64,000 nt of DNA from Halomonas getboli (lineage in GTDB: Bacteria; Pseudomonadota; Gammaproteobacteria; Pseudomonadales; Halomonadaceae): positions 186,001-250,000 of the forward strand of contig NZ_JALMEW010000002.1 in NCBI RefSeq assembly GCF_023094245.1, given 5' to 3'. Below are positions 26,798 through 35,702 of this stretch, piece by piece. The notes beneath the pieces are model-generated. The model did not search any database. It saw only the letters and a program-made list of their open reading frames with translations, and had not been told where the DNA came from. How positions within the stretch are numbered: position 1 is the first letter of the stretch; each line of letters begins with the position of its first letter. The position numbers and the translations under genes were made by a program.

Positions 26798-26852
26798 GGG
26801 GGCTCTCCCGGTCGCGGACGCTGTGATGGCACTCAATATATACGCCACCCTG

Positions 26853-26874
26853 TATATATGGAAACCCATATATA
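26853..26874. promoter_or_regulatory. ArsR-type palindromic operator
   Basis: TATATATGG-AAAC-CCATATATA has perfect 9-bp arms in an AT-rich patch that contrasts with the flanking GC-rich DNA. A further partial copy (AATATATACGCC) lies at about 26835. The palindrome is 56 bases upstream of the GAPDH start, where an ArsR repressor would block the promoter. Confidence 0.65.
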
Positions 26875-26925
26875 TCCGGCACTCGTGACGATCCGGTGAC
26901 ACCACGGAATGCAGGCCCGAAACGA

Positions 26926-26954
26926 CGACGGGGAGGCCTGTGGCCTCCCCGTCG
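26926..26954 (-). terminator. Hairpin after pstB
   Basis: CGACGGGGAGGCC-tgt-GGCCTCCCCGTCG has perfect 13-bp arms, 22 bases past the pstB stop. On the minus strand it is followed by TCGTTTCG, a weak T tract. It probably ends the pst operon. Confidence 0.7.
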
Positions 26955-26976
26955 CAGCATCACACGAGCACGGCGC

Positions 26977-27822
26977 TTAACCGTAGCGACCGGTGATGTA
27001 GTCCTCGGCCTTCTTGGTGGCCGGGTTGGAGAACATGGTCTGGGTGTCGTTGTACTCGATCAGCTCGCCCAGGTGGAAGAAGGCGGTGTAGTCGGCGACC
27101 CGCGCGGCCTGCTGCATGTTGTGGGTCACGGTGATGATGGTGAACTGCTGCTTCAGCTTGTCCATCAGGTCCTCGATGGTCGCCGTGGAGATCGGGTCCA
27201 GGGCCGAGGTCGGCTCGTCCATCAGGATGACCTCGGGTTGCACCGCGATGGCCCGGGCGATGCACAGGCGCTGCTGCTGGCCGCCGGACAGCGAGGTGCC
27301 GGGCTCCTGCAGCTTGTCCTTGACCTCTTCCCACAGGCCGGCGTCGCGCAGCGCGCGCTCCACCAGCTCGTCGACGTCGGCCTTGCGGCTCACCAGGTCG
27401 TGCATGCGCGGCGCATAGGCGACGTTGTCGTAGATCGACTTGGGGAAGGGATTCGGCTTCTGGAACACCATCCCCACGCGGCGGCGCAGGGCCACCTCGT
27501 CCATCCTGGCCTCGTTGACGTCGCGGCCGTCCATCGAGATCAGGCCCTCGAGGCGTACGTTGGGGATCAGGTCGTTCATGCGGTTGAGGCAGCGCAGGAA
27601 GGTCGACTTGCCGCAGCCAGACGGGCCGATCAGCGCCGTGACGTTCTTCTGGAAGACGTCGACGTTGATGTTCTTGAGCGCCTGATTCTGGCCATACCAC
27701 AGGTTGAGGTCGCGCACCCGCACGCTCAGCTCGTGATTGGCGTTGTCGTTGCGTACCACCGGCTCGCCGGCACTGTGTCCGCTCATGGGGCCCATCTTCC
27801 GCTCGGAAATTTGAATGTTCAT
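26977..27822 (-). CDS. pstB: Phosphate ABC transporter ATPase
   Basis: The gene encodes 281 residues. Walker A is [39 protein letters not shown] is the PstB-specific Q-loop block, the signature is [15 protein letters not shown], and Walker B is [13 protein letters not shown]. The N-terminal extension of about 30 residues before [14 protein letters not shown] is longer than in E. coli, and an internal ATG (MSGHSAG) is an alternative start. It powers high-affinity phosphate uptake with PstS, C and A. No phoU gene follows. Confidence 0.95.
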   Translation of the reverse strand: MNIQISERKMGPMSGHSAGEPVVRNDNANHELSVRVRDLNLWYGQNQALKNINVDVFQKNVTALIGPSGCGKSTFLRCLNRMNDLIPNVRLEGLISMDGRDVNEARMDEVALRRRVGMVFQKPNPFPKSIYDNVAYAPRMHDLVSRKADVDELVERALRDAGLWEEVKDKLQEPGTSLSGGQQQRLCIARAIAVQPEVILMDEPTSALDPISTATIEDLMDKLKQQFTIITVTHNMQQAARVADYTAFFHLGELIEYNDTQTMFSNPATKKAEDYITGRYG

Positions 27823-27852
27823 CTTGGCATATCCTGTGTCTGGCCGCGGGAT

Positions 27853-29019
27853 TTACCAGCGACGCTCGAATTTCTTGCGCAGCACCACGGCGGTGGCGTT
27901 GAGCGTGATCAGCACGGCCAGCAGCACCAGGATGCCCCCGGAGGTCTTCTCGATGAAGGCCCGTTCGGGCTCGCCCGCCCAGGTGAAGATCTGCGCCGGC
28001 AGCACCGTGGCCGCATCGCTGAAGGAAGCGGTGACGTCGGGAATGAAGGCCACCATGCCGACGATGATCAGCGGCGCGGTCTCGCCCATGGCCTGGGCCA
28101 GGCCGATGATCGAGCCGGTCATGATGCCGGGCAGGGCCAGCGGCAGCACGTGGTCGCGCACCACCTGCCAGCGCGAGCAGCCGACGCCGAAGGCGGCGTG
28201 GCGGATGGCGTCCGGTACGCTGCGCAGCGCCGTGCGGGTGGCGATGATGATCACCGGCAGGGTCATCAGCGCCAGCGTCAGGCCGCCGACCAGCGGCGAG
28301 GAGCGCGGCACGCCGAAGAAGTTGATGAAGATCGCCAGGCCCAGCAGACCGAACAGGATCGAGGGAATCGCCGCCAGGTTGTTGATGTTGATCTCGATCA
28401 GCTGGGTAAAGCGGTTGTCCGGGGCGAACTCCTCGAGGTACACCGCTGTCATCACGCCGATCGGGAAGGCCACCGCCAGCGTCACCAGCAGGGTCATCAC
28501 CGTGCCCATGGCCGCCGAGGCGATGCCGGCGAGCTCGGGCATCTTGGAATCGCCGCTGGTGAAGAAGGTGGTGTTGAAACGCAGCTCTGCCCGGCCCTCG
28601 GCCTTCAGCTCGTCGACCACCGCCTTCTCCTTGTCATGCAGGCGGGTGTAGTGCCCCTTGAGGTACTGGTCGACCTCGGCATCGGCCAGCACCCATTCCA
28701 TGCGCTTGGTGCCGAGCAGCTCGGGATTGTCTTCCATGCGCCCGGGAATCAGGCGCAGGTAGCCGCGGCTGACCAGCGGGCGCACGTCTTCCTGCACGGC
28801 GGCCAGGGGCAGCTCGGCGGCGCGCTCGCTGTAGTCGACCTGGACCTGGATCTGGGTCTGCTGGAAGGCCGGCAGACCCTTGACCAGCATGTCGGCGAAG
28901 AACAGCACCAGGAACAGGCCGGCCAGCCCCAGGGCGCCCATGGACACCCACTTGAGGCGGGCGGACTTGCGGTGACGACGCCGGAGCTGGGCGCTGATCT
29001 CGTCGAAGGATTGGCTCAT
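27853..29019 (-). CDS. pstA: Phosphate ABC transporter permease PstA
   Basis: The gene encodes 388 residues, longer than E. coli PstA (about 296). The difference is a periplasmic insert between the first and second membrane helices (about residues 50-160, including RFNTTFFTSGDSKMPELAGI). The core carries the binding-protein-dependent transport loop (QAMGETAPLIIVG). The large loop is typical of the PstA forms of marine and halophilic gammaproteobacteria. The gene lies 30 bases upstream of pstB. Confidence 0.93.
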   Translation of the reverse strand: MSQSFDEISAQLRRRHRKSARLKWVSMGALGLAGLFLVLFFADMLVKGLPAFQQTQIQVQVDYSERAAELPLAAVQEDVRPLVSRGYLRLIPGRMEDNPELLGTKRMEWVLADAEVDQYLKGHYTRLHDKEKAVVDELKAEGRAELRFNTTFFTSGDSKMPELAGIASAAMGTVMTLLVTLAVAFPIGVMTAVYLEEFAPDNRFTQLIEININNLAAIPSILFGLLGLAIFINFFGVPRSSPLVGGLTLALMTLPVIIIATRTALRSVPDAIRHAAFGVGCSRWQVVRDHVLPLALPGIMTGSIIGLAQAMGETAPLIIVGMVAFIPDVTASFSDAATVLPAQIFTWAGEPERAFIEKTSGGILVLLAVLITLNATAVVLRKKFERRW

Positions 29020-29038
29020 CGGAAAAAAGCTCCCAGCG

Positions 29039-30295
29039 TTAGAGGTTGTTGATCCGGTACTTCTCGCGGAACCGGCGGATCATGATCACCGAGACCAGGT
29101 TCAGCGACAGGGTGACCACGAACAGCACCAGGCCCAGGGCGAAGGCCGAGAGCGTCTCGGCGCTGGCGAACTCCTGGTCACCGGTCAGGGCGGCGACGAT
29201 GCGCACCGTCACCGTGGTCATGTCCTCGAACGGATTGGCCGTGAGGTTGGGCCGCATGCCGGCGGCCATGACCACGATCATGGTCTCGCCCATCGCCCGG
29301 GACACCGCCAGCAGCGAGGCCGAAATGATGCCCGGCAGCGCCGCCGGCACCACCACGTCGCGGATGGTCTCGCCCTTGGTCATGCCCAGCGCCAGCGAGC
29401 CCTGGCGCATGCTGTCCGGCACCGAGTTGATGACGTCGTCGGACAGCGAGGAGATGAAGGGAATGATCATGATGCCCATCACGATGCCGGGCGCCAGGGC
29501 GTTGTTGAACGAGGCATCGATGCCGAAGAAGCCGGCCGCGTCGACGATCAGCGGCGCCACGGTGATGGCGGCGAAGAAGCCGTAGACCACGGTGGGAATG
29601 CCGGCCAGCACCTCGAGCACCGGCTTGGCCAGGGTGCGCACCTTCTGCGGCGCGAACTCGGCCATGTAGATGGCCGACAGCAGGCCCACCGGAATCGCCA
29701 CCAGCATGGCCAGGGCGGTGATCATGAAGGTGCCGGCGAACAGCGGGATCGAGCCGAACTGGGCGGCGCTGGCGCCCTCCTCGGCCCGGCCGGCGGCGGC
29801 GAGGAAGCTCGCGCCCGGGTTCCAGGTGGTGCCGGTGATGAAGTCCCAGAAGCTCTGCATCTGGAAGAAGCGGATGGCCTCTCCCACGATGGAGATCAGG
29901 ATCCCGAAGGTGGTGAAGATCGAGATCAGGGCGGCGCCGGCCAGGAAGAAGCGAATCACGCTCTCGATGGCCTTGCGCGCATGGAAGTCGGGGCGAACCA
30001 GATACACGCCCATGGCCAGGCCGGCGCAGCCAACGACCAGGCTGGCGGCAAGCAGATACAGCGTCGGGATCTCGGCGCCCAGCAGCAGCATGACGAAGGC
30101 GCCCACGGCACCGACGAGGATCGCCGGACCGGCGGTGGAGAGCACGCTGAACCAGGCGTACTGGTCCGGCTGCGCATGCATGGACACGCCGGCGGCACGC
30201 ACCCGGGCGGCCTTGGCGCGCCCCAGGAAGAAGGCTATCAGACCCAGCACCAACAGGGTGCCGCAGAACAGCGCGAGGATTTGATTGGTCTGCAT
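29039..30295 (-). CDS. pstC: Phosphate ABC transporter permease PstC
   Basis: The gene encodes 418 residues, also longer than the E. coli protein, with extra N-terminal membrane helices. ALFCGTLLVLGLIAFFLGRA and a second block around FVMLLLGAEIPTLYLLAASL precede the conserved core. The EAA-like loop is SRAMGETMIVVMAAGMRPNL. It lies 19 bases from pstA, in the pstSCAB operon. Confidence 0.93.
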   Translation of the reverse strand: MQTNQILALFCGTLLVLGLIAFFLGRAKAARVRAAGVSMHAQPDQYAWFSVLSTAGPAILVGAVGAFVMLLLGAEIPTLYLLAASLVVGCAGLAMGVYLVRPDFHARKAIESVIRFFLAGAALISIFTTFGILISIVGEAIRFFQMQSFWDFITGTTWNPGASFLAAAGRAEEGASAAQFGSIPLFAGTFMITALAMLVAIPVGLLSAIYMAEFAPQKVRTLAKPVLEVLAGIPTVVYGFFAAITVAPLIVDAAGFFGIDASFNNALAPGIVMGIMIIPFISSLSDDVINSVPDSMRQGSLALGMTKGETIRDVVVPAALPGIISASLLAVSRAMGETMIVVMAAGMRPNLTANPFEDMTTVTVRIVAALTGDQEFASAETLSAFALGLVLFVVTLSLNLVSVIMIRRFREKYRINNL

Positions 30296-30410
30296 AGGTG
30301 TCTCTCGGCGGAATGGATCCGCGGGGCTGGCAGGGCTCTGCCCCCGGCGGAACGTATGTCAGCCGGCAGCCCCAGGCTGCCGGCTGATGCAGCGCGAGTA
30401 CCGGGCCTCG

Positions 30411-31424
30411 TTACTTGAGGTCGGCCAGCTCGAGCGGCTCGTGGCTCTCGACGGCGCTGCGAGCCTCGGCGCGCAGGTCCTGCGGCGCCGGGATCAGGCC
30501 GATGCCCTTCAGATAGCCCATGTCGCTGATCATCTGCTCACTCATGAACATCTTGGCGTAGGCATCCATCGCCGGCACGTCGTCGGCGTGCTGATTCTTC
30601 AGGTAGAAGTACAGCGAGCGAGACACCGGATACTCGCCGCTGCCGATGGCTTCCGGCGTCGGCTCGACGCCATCGATGCTGGCACCGATGATGCTGTCGC
30701 TGTTCTCTTCCAGGAAGGAGTAGCCGAAGATGCCGAAGGCGTCGGTGTCCTCGGCCAGGCGCTGAACGAGCAGGTTGTCGTTCTCGCCGCCTTCGATGTA
30801 GACGCCGTCGGCGCGGATGTCGGTATAGCCTTCACCGCCGTAGACGTCCATGTCCTCGGAGGCGGCTTCCATCACCAGCTCCTCGAAGGCGTCGCGGGTG
30901 CCGGAGGTGGTGGGCGGACCGTAGACGGAGATCTCGCGATCCGGCAGCGAGGCATCGATCTCGCTCCAGTTGGTGTAGGGATTGTCGACCAGCTTGCCGT
31001 CGACCGGCACCTGGGCGGCCAGGGCCAGGAACAGCTGCTTGCGCGTCAGGTTGATCGGATCGTTCTCGCTGGACTCGGCGAAGGCGATACCGTCATAGCC
31101 GATGAAGGCCTCGGTGATGTCGGTCACGCCGTTCTCGGCGCAGCGCTCGAACTCGGAGGGCTTCATGCGACGCGAGGCGTTGGTGATGTCCGGAGTGTCA
31201 TCGCCGACGCCGTTGCAGAACAGGCGCAGGCCGCCACCAGAACCCGTGGACTCGATGACCGGCGTCGGGTAGTCGGTGGTGGCGCCGAACTCTTCGGCCA
31301 CGTAGCTGGCAAACGGATAGACGGTGCTGGAGCCGACGATACGCAGCTGGTCGCGGGCCTGGGCGACACCGGCGACGCCCATGACGGCGGCAGCGATGGC
31401 GGTGGTCTTGAGGATGCGGTTCAT
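30411..31424 (-). CDS. pstS: Phosphate-binding periplasmic protein
   Basis: The gene encodes 337 residues with a signal peptide (MNRILKTTAIAAAVMGVAGVAQA). The phosphate-site loops are GSSTVYPFA, STGSGGGLRLF and YGPPTTSGTRDAFEELVME. It is the first gene of the pst operon. A 115-base gap separates it from pstC, without a clear attenuator. Expression is expected from the Pho box at 31487-31504. Confidence 0.95.
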   Translation of the reverse strand: MNRILKTTAIAAAVMGVAGVAQARDQLRIVGSSTVYPFASYVAEEFGATTDYPTPVIESTGSGGGLRLFCNGVGDDTPDITNASRRMKPSEFERCAENGVTDITEAFIGYDGIAFAESSENDPINLTRKQLFLALAAQVPVDGKLVDNPYTNWSEIDASLPDREISVYGPPTTSGTRDAFEELVMEAASEDMDVYGGEGYTDIRADGVYIEGGENDNLLVQRLAEDTDAFGIFGYSFLEENSDSIIGASIDGVEPTPEAIGSGEYPVSRSLYFYLKNQHADDVPAMDAYAKMFMSEQMISDMGYLKGIGLIPAPQDLRAEARSAVESHEPLELADLK

Positions 31425-31486
31425 GGAGAGAGCTCCTGTTCGGGGAAGTGATCATCCTTTCGCGACACACACGATGCCCCACGAAA

Positions 31487-31504
31487 ATGACAGCTTCATG
31501 ACAT
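31487..31504 (-). promoter_or_regulatory. Pho box upstream of pstS
   Basis: Read on the minus strand, ATGTCATGAAGCTGTCAT holds two TGTCAT units 11 bases apart, matching the PhoB site (CTGTCAT-4-CTGTCAT) except for the first base. It is centred about 70 bases upstream of the pstS start, which places it where PhoB would activate in phosphate starvation. Confidence 0.8.
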
Positions 31505-31569
31505 CCAAACTCTCGAACCACATTCCTCGTCGTCGCAGGAAGACAGGGCACCGCGAGCGGGCCCATCGG

Positions 31570-31593
31570 GCTCCGGCCCGAGCGGGCCGGAGC
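31570..31593 (-). terminator. Hairpin after the Bcr-type exporter gene
   Basis: GCTCCGGCCCG-ag-CGGGCCGGAGC has perfect 11-bp arms just past the exporter stop codon. No T tract follows on the minus strand, so it may act with Rho or only stabilise the 3' end. Confidence 0.5.
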
Positions 31594-31610
31594 GACGGTC
31601 AAGCGTCCAC

Positions 31611-32795
31611 TCAGTGCAGGGCGGCTCGTCCCGCCAGCACGCGCAGCGCCAGATTGCCGAGCAGCGACACCATCAGCATGGTCAGCACCATGGGCCAGGC
31701 GCTGTCGACCTCGATGGCGCTGACCACCACCCCGGCCAGGGCACCACAGGTGAACTGGGTGCAGCCCAGCAGCGCCGTGGCCGTCGCGCTCATGTGGCTG
31801 AAATGCTCCAGCAGCGAGGCCATGGCGTTGGGCGTGATCAGCCCGACCATGCCCATGAACAGCATGATCAGCGGCACCACCGTGACCAGCGAATCGAGAC
31901 CGGTGGCCACCAGCGCCACCAGCATGACGGCCACGCAGAACTGCACGCCGAGTCCCAGGCGCATGTTCTGCTGCGGGGTGCGATGGCGCAGCAGACGGAT
32001 ATTGACGCGATTGGACAGCGCCATGACCACCACGTTGGCGCCGAACACCAGCGGATAGACCGCCGGCGAGATGCCGTAATGGCTCATGTACAGAAACGGC
32101 GACGAGGTGATGAAGGCGAACATCCCGGAGAAGGTCGAGGCCACCGCCAGCACATAGCCCATCGCCTCGCGATGGCGCAGCACGCTGGCATAGTTGCGCA
32201 GCACCTGGCGCCCAGAGGCGACCGGCGCATCGGCCGGCCGGGTCTCCGGCAGGCGGGTGCCCATCAGCCACAGCAGGAAGGCCGCATAGGCCGCCAGGAA
32301 GGCGAAGATCAGCCACCAGTCGGCCAGGTAGAACAGCCCGCTGCCCACCGCCGGGGCCACCAGCGGCGCCAGCATCAGGATCATGGCCATGGTCGACATC
32401 ACCTTGGCCGCCTCGCGCCCGCTGAAGCAGTCGCGCACGATGGCCGCCGAGTTGACCACGCAGGCGCCGCCGCCGAGGGCCTGAACGAAGCGCCAGGTCA
32501 GAAGCTCGCCGAGGCTGTCGACGCGCATGATCATCAGGCTGGCCAGCAGGAAGATCACCAGCCCGGAGAGCAGTACCGGGCGACGCCCCAGACGGTCGGA
32601 CATCGGCCCGCCGACCAGCTGCCCGATGGCGAAGCCGAACAGGAACAGGCTGATCGACAGCTGGGTATGATGGACGCTCGCGCCCACCGATGCGGCCAGC
32701 GACGGCATGGCCGGCAGATAGGCGTCGATGGCGAAGGGCGCCAGGGCGGTATTGGTGGCCACCAGCAGGGCCACGCGTCGTGCGCTGAGGGTCAA
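31611..32795 (-). CDS. Bcr/CflA-type multidrug exporter (MFS)
   Basis: The gene encodes 394 residues with 12 membrane helices. The N-terminus ([20 protein letters not shown]) and [18 protein letters not shown] are the DHA1 Bcr/CflA pattern. The start is a TTG at 32795 supported by AGGAGG four bases upstream, and no ATG or GTG fits as well. It is divergent from the transaldolase gene. The drug range cannot be predicted. Confidence 0.88.
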   Translation of the reverse strand: MTLSARRVALLVATNTALAPFAIDAYLPAMPSLAASVGASVHHTQLSISLFLFGFAIGQLVGGPMSDRLGRRPVLLSGLVIFLLASLMIMRVDSLGELLTWRFVQALGGGACVVNSAAIVRDCFSGREAAKVMSTMAMILMLAPLVAPAVGSGLFYLADWWLIFAFLAAYAAFLLWLMGTRLPETRPADAPVASGRQVLRNYASVLRHREAMGYVLAVASTFSGMFAFITSSPFLYMSHYGISPAVYPLVFGANVVVMALSNRVNIRLLRHRTPQQNMRLGLGVQFCVAVMLVALVATGLDSLVTVVPLIMLFMGMVGLITPNAMASLLEHFSHMSATATALLGCTQFTCGALAGVVVSAIEVDSAWPMVLTMLMVSLLGNLALRVLAGRAALH

Positions 32796-32926
32796 GCGAC
32801 CTCCTACGAGAATGCCGAAAGGGCGCTAATGATAACGCACCTCACTGGTGGATGTCGGACGCGCCTGTTTTCCCTCGGGCACGCTTGTTAGAGTTGAAGG
32901 ACCGATACACGGAGGACTCAGGACCC

Positions 32927-33865
32927 ATGGCAGACGACCTGCTGACGCAACTCAAAGGCATGACCACGGTGGTCGCCGACACCGGCGACATCGAGGCGAT
33001 TCGTCGCTTCCAGCCCACCGATGCGACCACCAACCCCTCGCTGATCCTGCAGGCCGCCCAGCAGGAGGGCCGCCGCGCCCGCCTGGCGGAGATCGCCCGC
33101 CAGGCCACCGACATCGACGACGCCATGGACGCCGTGGCGGTCGAGATCGGCAGCGAGATCAGTGCCCTGGTGCCGGGCTACGTGTCCACCGAAGTCAGCG
33201 CGCGCCTCTCCTTCGACACCCAGGCATCGCTGGACAAGGCTCGCTCGCTGATCGATCGCTACCAGCGCGCCGGCGTCGACCCGTCGCGGATCCTGATCAA
33301 GCTCGCCGCCACCTGGGAAGGCATTCGCGCCGCCCAGGTGCTGGAGCGCGAAGGCATCCACACCAACCTGACGCTGATGTTCAACGTCGACCAGGCCCGG
33401 GCCTGCGCCGATGCCGGCGTGACCCTGGTGTCGCCCTTCGTCGGCCGCATCCTCGACTGGCACAAGGCCCAGGACCCGGAGGCCGACTTCGCCGGCGACC
33501 GCGACCCGGGCGTGCAGTCGGTCAAGCGCATCTATGAGCACTTCAAGGGCCACGGCTACGAGACCATCGTGATGGGCGCCAGCTTCCGCAACAGCGGCGA
33601 GATCACCGCCCTCGCCGGCTGCGACCGGCTGACCATCTCCCCGGCCCTGCTCGGCGAACTGGCCGAGACCCGGGGCACGCTGGAGCGTCGCCTCGCGCCG
33701 CTGGATGCCGAGACCCGCGCGCCGGAACCGCAGACCGAGGCCGACTTCCGCTGGGCGATGAACGAGGATCCCATGGCCACCGAGAAGCTGGCCGAGGGCA
33801 TCCGCAAGTTCATGGCCGACCAGCGCAAGCTGGAGACGCTGCTGGGCGAGCTGCGCCAGGGCTGA
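32927..33865 (+). CDS. tal: Transaldolase
   Basis: The gene encodes 312 residues from the ATG at 32927 (GGAGGACTCAGGACCC). The in-frame ATG at 32852 is too far upstream. It is a class 1 transaldolase of the pentose phosphate pathway, transferring dihydroxyacetone units between sedoheptulose-7-phosphate and glyceraldehyde-3-phosphate. The Schiff-base Lys125 lies in [11 protein letters not shown], the N-terminal [10 protein letters not shown] and the [11 protein letters not shown] block are family markers, and the length matches E. coli TalB. It is monocistronic with its own terminator. Confidence 0.95.
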   Translation: MADDLLTQLKGMTTVVADTGDIEAIRRFQPTDATTNPSLILQAAQQEGRRARLAEIARQATDIDDAMDAVAVEIGSEISALVPGYVSTEVSARLSFDTQASLDKARSLIDRYQRAGVDPSRILIKLAATWEGIRAAQVLEREGIHTNLTLMFNVDQARACADAGVTLVSPFVGRILDWHKAQDPEADFAGDRDPGVQSVKRIYEHFKGHGYETIVMGASFRNSGEITALAGCDRLTISPALLGELAETRGTLERRLAPLDAETRAPEPQTEADFRWAMNEDPMATEKLAEGIRKFMADQRKLETLLGELRQG

Positions 33866-33908
33866 TCACGCCGGGCCGCGACGCCCGCATGATCGCCTGA
33901 AACGACGA

Positions 33909-33949
33909 GAGGGGGAGACGCCGGCCGGCGTCTCCCCCTCTTTCATTTT
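33909..33949 (+). terminator. Strong rho-independent terminator after tal
   Basis: GAGGGGGAGACGCCGG (33909-33924) and CCGGCGTCTCCCCCTC (33925-33940) form a 16-bp self-complementary stem, followed by TTTCATTTT. Confidence 0.9.
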
Positions 33950-34000
33950 GCCCTGCCTTCTTCCGCAGCGTCTGGCATCGAGCCCCACCGAAGCGGCAAC

Positions 34001-34510
34001 TCACTCCCGGCCGGCGGGGCTCTTCTGCTCCTCGAGCATCTCGACCAGCGGCTGGAACTGCTCGCGGTTATGGTCGTTCATGTGCATCAGGATGCGGTGC
34101 GCCTCGAGGATACGCTCGCGCATGCCCTCCTCGTCGGCGGGCACCTCGGGCAGGTCGCGCAGCTCGTGGGGCTCGGTGATCGGCGACTCCAGCAGAGTGA
34201 AGTAGCGGGCGAAGCCCATCACGTCGAGCATGCGCCGCACGTCAGGGTTGTCGACGACGATGGTGGGCGGCTGCTTCAGGCGTCCCTGCAGCGCCATGGC
34301 CACCTTGGCCAGGAAACCGAGCGCCGTGGAGTCGACGTTGGTGGCCTCGCGCAGGTCCACCATCACCGCCTCCAGCCCGGGCGTTTCGGCCAGGCGCTGG
34401 GCCTGGGTGTCGAGCGTCGCGCAGAGCGTCAGCCGAACGTCGCCGCACAGCTTGAGCACGAACACCCCGGAATCGAACGCCGCCTTGAGGCGGCCTTCAT
34501 GCATCATCAT
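34001..34510 (-). CDS. STAS-domain anti-anti-sigma-type protein
   Basis: The gene encodes 169 residues from the ATG at 34510. The STAS domain (residues 5-105) keeps the phospho-acceptor serine in ATNVDSTALGFLAKVAM. A 60-residue acidic C-terminal extension follows (EVPADEEGMRERILEAHRIL). Such proteins switch by serine phosphorylation, and the adjacent SpoIIE-type phosphatase, whose gene overlaps this one, is the obvious partner. The kinase is not in view. The pair resembles HsbR-HsbA-type partner switches of Pseudomonas. Confidence 0.85.
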   Translation of the reverse strand: MMMHEGRLKAAFDSGVFVLKLCGDVRLTLCATLDTQAQRLAETPGLEAVMVDLREATNVDSTALGFLAKVAMALQGRLKQPPTIVVDNPDVRRMLDVMGFARYFTLLESPITEPHELRDLPEVPADEEGMRERILEAHRILMHMNDHNREQFQPLVEMLEEQKSPAGRE

Positions 34511-35693
34511 TGCCAAATCCGCTCAACATCATGATCGTCAGGTCATCGGGAAGTTCGTCCTGACAGGGGGCGCGATCGGCGTCCTCGCTATCAGCGTCGA
34601 CGATGTCGTCGCCCAGGGCAAGACCCCGGCGCAGGGCCGCCAGCGACTCGCTGGCCTCGGCGCGAGCGCGCAGCTCCTCGAGCCGTGCCTCCAGGGTCTC
34701 GCCAGGCAGGCACTCGAGGATACCGTCGGAGCACAGCCACAGCCGGAAGTTCGCCGGCAGCGCGCAGCCCAGCGGCGGATACTCGACGTCCGGGAACAGC
34801 CCCACCGGCATGCCCTCCCCTTCCAGGTAGCGCGCCTCGCCGTCGGCCACCAGCAGCGGCATCGGCAGCTGCGCGCCGAGCGAATAGTGAAGATAGCGAC
34901 GCTCGCGGTCAATCACGCCGACGAACAGGGTGGCGTGCTTGCCGATGCCGGTATCGAGCAGCTCGCGATTGAGCCCGGCCAGCCAGCGCGGCGCCAGCTG
35001 CTCCGGATGCTGTCCGTCCCACTCGTGCTGCCAGCGATGGGAGAGCGACTTGAGCAGCACCGTGACGAAGGCCGACGAGGCCCCATGGCCCGAGACATCG
35101 GCGAAGTAGAACAGGGTGTAGCGGTCGTCGAAGCGCTGGAAGTCGAGGAAGTCGCCGGACAGATACAGCGACGGCACCAGCCAGTAATCGCCGTTCACGC
35201 CGTTGATGCTCTGCGGGCGCGGCGGCAGCAGCTTGCGCTGGATCTGGCCGCCGGCCTGCTGATCGAGGCGCAGCATCGCCAGGTGCGTCTCCAGGCGCTC
35301 GTTGAGCTCGGCCAGGCGCGCCCGGTCGTGCTCCCGCTCCTGAGCCAGACGATTGAGATCGATCACCCGACGGATCATGCGCCGCAGCAGGTGGCCGTGG
35401 CGGCGCGGCTCGATCACATAGTCGACCAGCCCGGCGTCCACCGCCTGCAGCAGATCGCTGTCCTGACGGTCGTCGCTGACCACCAGGGTCGGCAGCCGCT
35501 CGGCCAGCGCCTGCCAGGCCTCGCGGGGCACCGCCCGGGCGTGCGCCACCACCAGCACCGTATCGTCCGGCAGCTGCTCGAGGCGCTCCACGGCGGCAAC
35601 CGCCAGGCCGTCCCCGGCGATGATCTCGGCCAGGGCATCGCGCTCGTCCCCGGCAACGTCGATCAGGCCGACCAGCTCATTGACTCCAGGCAT
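34497..35693 (-). CDS. Response-regulator-like SpoIIE/PP2C serine phosphatase
   Basis: The gene encodes 398 residues. A receiver-like domain (1-120) is followed by a short coiled coil (about 125-160, AQEREHDRARLAELNERLET) and a PP2C/SpoIIE phosphatase domain with SLYLSGDFLDF, FADVSGHGASSAFVTVLLKS and LPDDLTIMMLSGFG. The receiver seems unable to be phosphorylated: where the acceptor aspartate should follow the third strand the sequence is TVLVVAHARA, and the usual KP is EP. The enzyme probably dephosphorylates the STAS protein encoded next. Confidence 0.85.
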   Translation of the reverse strand: MPGVNELVGLIDVAGDERDALAEIIAGDGLAVAAVERLEQLPDDTVLVVAHARAVPREAWQALAERLPTLVVSDDRQDSDLLQAVDAGLVDYVIEPRRHGHLLRRMIRRVIDLNRLAQEREHDRARLAELNERLETHLAMLRLDQQAGGQIQRKLLPPRPQSINGVNGDYWLVPSLYLSGDFLDFQRFDDRYTLFYFADVSGHGASSAFVTVLLKSLSHRWQHEWDGQHPEQLAPRWLAGLNRELLDTGIGKHATLFVGVIDRERRYLHYSLGAQLPMPLLVADGEARYLEGEGMPVGLFPDVEYPPLGCALPANFRLWLCSDGILECLPGETLEARLEELRARAEASESLAALRRGLALGDDIVDADSEDADRAPCQDELPDDLTIMMLSGFGNDDA

Positions 35694-35702
35694 CCCGTGG
35701 CC

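Noticed and set aside
24479-29052. 806- and 718-codon frames antisense to the ars and pst operons
   Set aside because: Both mirror clear membrane and GAPDH/ABC genes. They are products of GC3 bias.
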